Below, piece after piece: positions 61,027 to 64,000 of a stretch of 64,000 nucleotides of DNA. Position 1 is the stretch's first letter; the number at the start of each line of letters is the position of its first letter. This DNA is from Tessaracoccus lapidicaptus (GTDB taxonomy: Bacteria; Actinomycetota; Actinomycetes; Propionibacteriales; Propionibacteriaceae), in NCBI RefSeq assembly GCF_001693815.1, contig NZ_MBQD01000002.1, positions 1 through 64,000 on the forward strand. Direction: 5' to 3'. Under the pieces are notes generated by a model. The model saw only the letters and a program-made list of their open reading frames with translations. It had not been told where the DNA came from and searched no databases. The position numbers were made by a program, and so were the translations under genes.

Positions 61027-61551
61027 TCAGCCGTAGGTGTCGCGGGGTCCCAGCCCCTTGACCGAGCGCGTGCCCTTCTTCCAGCTCGGGGGCTTCGGGC
61101 CGCGGAACTCGACCCGCAGCACCGTGCGGTCCCCGAGCTTCCGGTTGAGGGTCGCGACGATCTGCGAGGCGGCGTAACGCATCGCGGAGGCCCAGGCCGT
61201 GGAGTCGCAGTCGACGATCAGGACGCCGTCGGCGTAGTCGACGGGCTTCGAGTGCTGTGCGTTGGCCTCTCCGACCAGTTCCGGCCACCGCCGCAGGACC
61301 GTCGACAGGCCGATGCGGCGCTGCCAACCCCTGGCCTGGATCACCGACTCGAGCACGTCGCCCACCCGCTGCGGGTCGCGTTCGTCGGGGTGCGCCCCCG
61401 AACGCTGCTCCTGGAAGACTCGCCGGCGCCGGACCGGCTTCGGCGGCGCCGGCTCCGGCAGCGTCGGCCCGTACGCGGCGGACTCGACGGCGGCGCGCGC
61501 GATCTCCGAGGCCAGCTCCAGCCCGGTGGGGTCGTGCGCCTCCTCGCTCAT
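61027..61551 (-). CDS. DciA-like DUF721 protein
   Basis: A 174-residue protein starting at Met 61551. The C-terminal half has the DUF721 pattern GWQRRIGLSTVLRRWPELVGEANAQHSKP, LIVDCDSTAWASAMRY and VLRVEFRGPKPP. DciA-type proteins load the replicative helicase. In most relatives this gene follows recF on the same strand; here it is convergent, six bases from the recF stop, which implies a local inversion or rearrangement. gyrB does not follow. Confidence 0.9.
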   Translation of the reverse strand: MSEEAHDPTGLELASEIARAAVESAAYGPTLPEPAPPKPVRRRRVFQEQRSGAHPDERDPQRVGDVLESVIQARGWQRRIGLSTVLRRWPELVGEANAQHSKPVDYADGVLIVDCDSTAWASAMRYAASQIVATLNRKLGDRTVLRVEFRGPKPPSWKKGTRSVKGLGPRDTYG

Positions 61552-61597
61552 GATCTCGAGGGTACCGGCCGCCGCCCGCGACACCTACGCTCGAGGC

Positions 61598-62221
61598 ATG
61601 CGCATCACCGTCACCGGCACCAGCACCGTCACCCTGCCCGCCGAGTGCGTCGCGGTGACCCTCACCCTCGGCTTCAGCGGCGCGGACCGCGAACCCGTCA
61701 TCGCCGACACCGCGGCCCTGGCCGACCGGCTGCGGGCCCGCCTCGCCGAGGCCGTCGCCTCGGGGGCGGCCCGCGACCTCACCCTGTCGGGGCTGCGCAC
61801 CTGGACCGCCACGCCCGTCGACGAGCGGGGCCGCCCGGCGCCGGCGCAGCACACCGCGGAGGTGCGCGGCAGCGTCGTGCTCGACGACCTGACGGTCGCG
61901 GGGCCGCTGCTCGGCGAGCTGGCCACGGTCCCCGGCGTGCAGATCGGCTGGCTCGACTGGCGGCTGCGCGACGCCACCGTCGCCGACCTCCAGCCCCGCG
62001 CGCTGGCCGACGCGTTCGGGCGCGCCCGGCGCCGCGCCGAATGGATCGCGGCCGCGGCGGGCGCCGGCACCCTCGAGGTGGTGTCGATCACCGACGGCGG
62101 CGCACCCGGCACCTTCGCCCGCTCGGCGATGCGCATGGCCGAGGCGGCGCCGTCGTTCACCCTCGACCCCGGCGAGGTGGACCTGTCGGCGACGCTGACG
62201 GTGGACTTCGACGCGCGCTGA
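61598..62221 (+). CDS. SIMPL (DUF541) domain protein
   Basis: A 207-residue protein: ITVTGTSTVTLPAECVAVTLTLGF at the start, a middle with VRGSVVLDDL and the closing LDPGEVDLSATLTVDF are typical of the SIMPL domain, found in periplasmic and signalling-associated proteins. No signal peptide is visible, so it is probably cytoplasmic. AGGC precedes the ATG. Divergent from the DciA-like gene. Confidence 0.85.
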   Translation: MRITVTGTSTVTLPAECVAVTLTLGFSGADREPVIADTAALADRLRARLAEAVASGAARDLTLSGLRTWTATPVDERGRPAPAQHTAEVRGSVVLDDLTVAGPLLGELATVPGVQIGWLDWRLRDATVADLQPRALADAFGRARRRAEWIAAAAGAGTLEVVSITDGGAPGTFARSAMRMAEAAPSFTLDPGEVDLSATLTVDFDAR

Positions 62222-62369
62222 CATCGCCGGGGATCGTCTCGCCACAGGGCAAAGCGCGGCCTGTGTCGAGGCCCTGAGAGTCGGCTGAGATCTCTTCAGC
62301 AGAACCCTTCCCACCGGGGCCCCGCCGTGGTTACATGAGAGACGGGCAGCTGACCGGTGGGGGGACTGG

Positions 62370-63757
62370 ATGAGACTGCAGGGATTGTCATCCGTGATCG
62401 CGGCGGCGATCTCGGCTGCCCTGGTGGGAGGCGCCGTCGCCACCGCCCAGGATCCCCAGACCGCCCTCGAAGCAGTGCCCGCCCCGGTGAGCTCCGCGGC
62501 CCCCTCCCCGTTCCTCGCGGCCGCCGAGCTGCCGAGCCTCCCGATGCGGGTCGCGGCCGTGGACGTGGCGCGCAACGAGGACCGCGAGCTGACCTTCGAC
62601 CCCTTCAGCGCCCCCACGCCCGAGATCGCCCCGCTCGAGGGGCCCCGCATACCCGACCCGCCGCCCCCGTCGGCCCCGCCGACCATCTCCGCCGAGCCGA
62701 GCATCGGATCGCTCGGGGACCTCGTCGACGGCGACCTCTTCGCGCAGCCCGTCAATGGCCGGCGCACCTCAGCGTTCGGCATGCGGTTCCATCCGGTGCT
62801 GCGCCGCTGGAAGTTGCACACCGGGCTGGACTTCGCCGCCCCCTGCGGCACGCCCGTCGGTGCGGCCGCGGGTGGCCGGGTCGTCGCGACCGGGTGGGCC
62901 GGCGGCAACGGCGTCCAGGTGAAGATCGACCACGGGTGGATCGGTGGCTACCGCGTCGTGACCACCTACAACCACCTGTCCGCCATCGGCGTGCGCGTCG
63001 GCCAGGTCGTCGAGGCGCTCGATGGGATCGGGCGGGTCGGGAACACCGGCTACTCGACGGGGTGTCACCTGCACTTCGAGGTCATCGCCAACGGCCAGTT
63101 CACCGACCCCGAGCCGTGGCTGAACGGCAAGCCGTCGCGGGTGGATCTGAGTTCGGTCGCGTTCTTCGACGTGCCGGACATGCCCTCGCCGCTGCCGTCG
63201 GCGACGCCGTCCGTGTCGCCCAGCCCGAGCGCGTCGGCGTCGCTGAGCCCGCTGCTGTCGCTGTCTCCGAGCGGTTCGCCGTCGCCGAGCGCGTCGCCCT
63301 CACCGTCGCTGTCGTGGTCGCCGAGCCCGTCGCTGTCGCCGTCTCCCTCGCCGTCGGTGTCGGTCTCGCCGTCTCCGAGTCCGGTCGCGTCGCCGGCCCC
63401 GTCGCCGTCGCTGACGCCGTCACCGGCGGTCAGCGATCCCTCGCCCACGCCGTCGGTGATCGAGTCGAGTCCCGTCGCGGCGGCGTCGGTGGCCTCCCCC
63501 TCCACGGAGGCGGCGTCCTCACCCGCGCCCGAGCCGACGACACCCGCCCCGGCCCCGACGACGCAGCAGCCGCCCCCACCACCCCCACCACCGCCGCCGT
63601 CCCGACGACCGAGGCTCCCGCCCCGACCACGGAGGCCCCTGACCCGACGACTCGGGCGCCGGAGCCGCCGCCACCGACCGAGGAGCCCGCGCCGGAGCCC
63701 GCCCCGACGTCGGAGGCCCCGCCCGAGCCGACGGCGGAGCCGAGCCCCACCGCCTGA
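62370..63757 (+). pseudogene. M23 peptidase with Ser/Pro-rich tail, frameshifted in the Pro-codon run
   Basis: The start ATG 62370 has GGGGGA upstream. Residues 1-26 are a signal peptide; residues about 130-245 are an M23/LytM domain with KLHTGLDFAAPCGTP (zinc His and Asp), TTYNHLSAIG and STGCHLHFEV. A Ser-Pro repeat tail follows. At about 63571-63603, a run of Pro codons, the natural reading passes to the -1 frame, whose continuation is Thr/Glu/Pro-rich (TTEAPAPTTEAPDPTT) to a stop at 63757; the original frame instead becomes Arg-rich and runs on past 63974. The catalytic domain is unaffected. Replication slippage, phase variation or sequencing error could each explain it. Confidence 0.8.
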
Positions 63758-63760
63758 GGC

Positions 63761-64000
63761 TCAGACGATCAGCAGGGCGCCCGCGGCGAGGATCGACGTG
63801 AGCAGCGTGATGACGTCGAACGCGCGCTGTGGCACGCGGTGGATGAGGGCGACGCCGATGACGGTGCCGACCAGCACGACGGGGATCCCCCACGCCACGG
63901 TGACCAGGACCTGCGGCGTGAACAACCCCAGGGACGCGGTGAGCGGGGTCTTGGCCACGTTGACGATGAAGTAGAACCAGGCCGATGTGCCGAGGAAGCG
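63761..64000 (-). CDS. TSUP (TauE/SafE) family permease, C-terminal part (cut by window edge)
   Basis: The minus-strand frame is open from the window edge to the stop at 63761 and encodes 79 residues with two or three membrane helices. RFLGTSAWFYFIVNVAKTP and FTPQVLVTVAWGIPVVLVG match the C-terminal half of TauE/SafE sulfite or organic anion exporters. The start lies beyond the window. It is convergent with the peptidase gene, three bases apart. Confidence 0.85.
   Translation of the reverse strand, partial: RFLGTSAWFYFIVNVAKTPLTASLGLFTPQVLVTVAWGIPVVLVGTVIGVALIHRVPQRAFDVITLLTSILAAGALLIV

Overview
The window is high-GC actinobacterial DNA. Gene order around the replication origin, with rpmH, rnpA, yidD, yidC, jag, rsmG and parAB on the minus strand and dnaA, dnaN, gnd and recF on the plus strand, together with the parS sites and a D-Ala-D-Ala ligase-like gene, SURF1 and DUF3817 beside parB, points to Propionibacteriales, most likely Propionibacteriaceae. 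The family assignment is an inference from gene order and composition, not from a database search.

Region 1 (1-9.9 kb) is accessory DNA that looks like a metal or redox stress island. It holds the end of an IS481-family transposase, an operon of alpha/beta hydrolase, receiver-like protein and membrane sensor kinase, and a divergent operon of a SHOCT protein, a Tat-exported multicopper oxidase and a Met/His-rich secreted peptide behind a CsoR-type palindrome. A three-gene thiol-redox operon (glutaredoxin-like, CcdA-like, membrane redoxin), a truncated response regulator and a DUF305 lipoprotein follow.

Region 2 (9.95-33.11 kb) is an integrated mobilizable element. It is bounded by a 27-bp perfect repeat of the 3' end of tRNA-Ala(TGC), with excisionase, tyrosine integrase and a MobF (TrwC/TraA-like) relaxase. 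Its cargo is a sortase-assembled pilus locus: two class C sortases, an LPLTG major pilin and a giant LPLVG tip-type adhesin. Next to it, transcribed away, is a PAS-rich histidine kinase with a KdpE/OmpR-like regulator whose phospho-accepting Asp is replaced by Gly. Each end of the element carries a two-gene module of a helix-turn-helix protein and a nucleotidyltransferase. The left module has an in-frame stop in the nucleotidyltransferase; the right one is intact. A DISARM DrmD-like helicase relic lies between the left module and the pilus genes.

Region 3 (33.2-49.8 kb) is core chromosome: an MFS transporter, glpD with a divergent SorC-type regulator, a CoA hydrolase or hydratase-family enzyme, trxB/trxA, an aminotransferase, a ligase, SURF1, parB/parA with two parS sites, about 0.9 kb of non-coding DNA with three 130-bp tandem repeats, and then rsmG to rpmH.

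Region 4 (49.8-64 kb) contains dnaA, a CstR/CsoR-family regulator, a CoA-disulfide reductase-rhodanese and a Cys-rich mini-protein sharing an operator, a DnaA-box-rich gap that is the best oriC candidate, a MacB-like ABC exporter, dnaN, gnd and recF. After these come an oppositely oriented DciA-like gene, a SIMPL protein, an M23 peptidase with a frameshifted Pro-rich tail, and the start of a TSUP permease. The CsoR-type boxes in regions 1 and 4 suggest shared metal or persulfide control.
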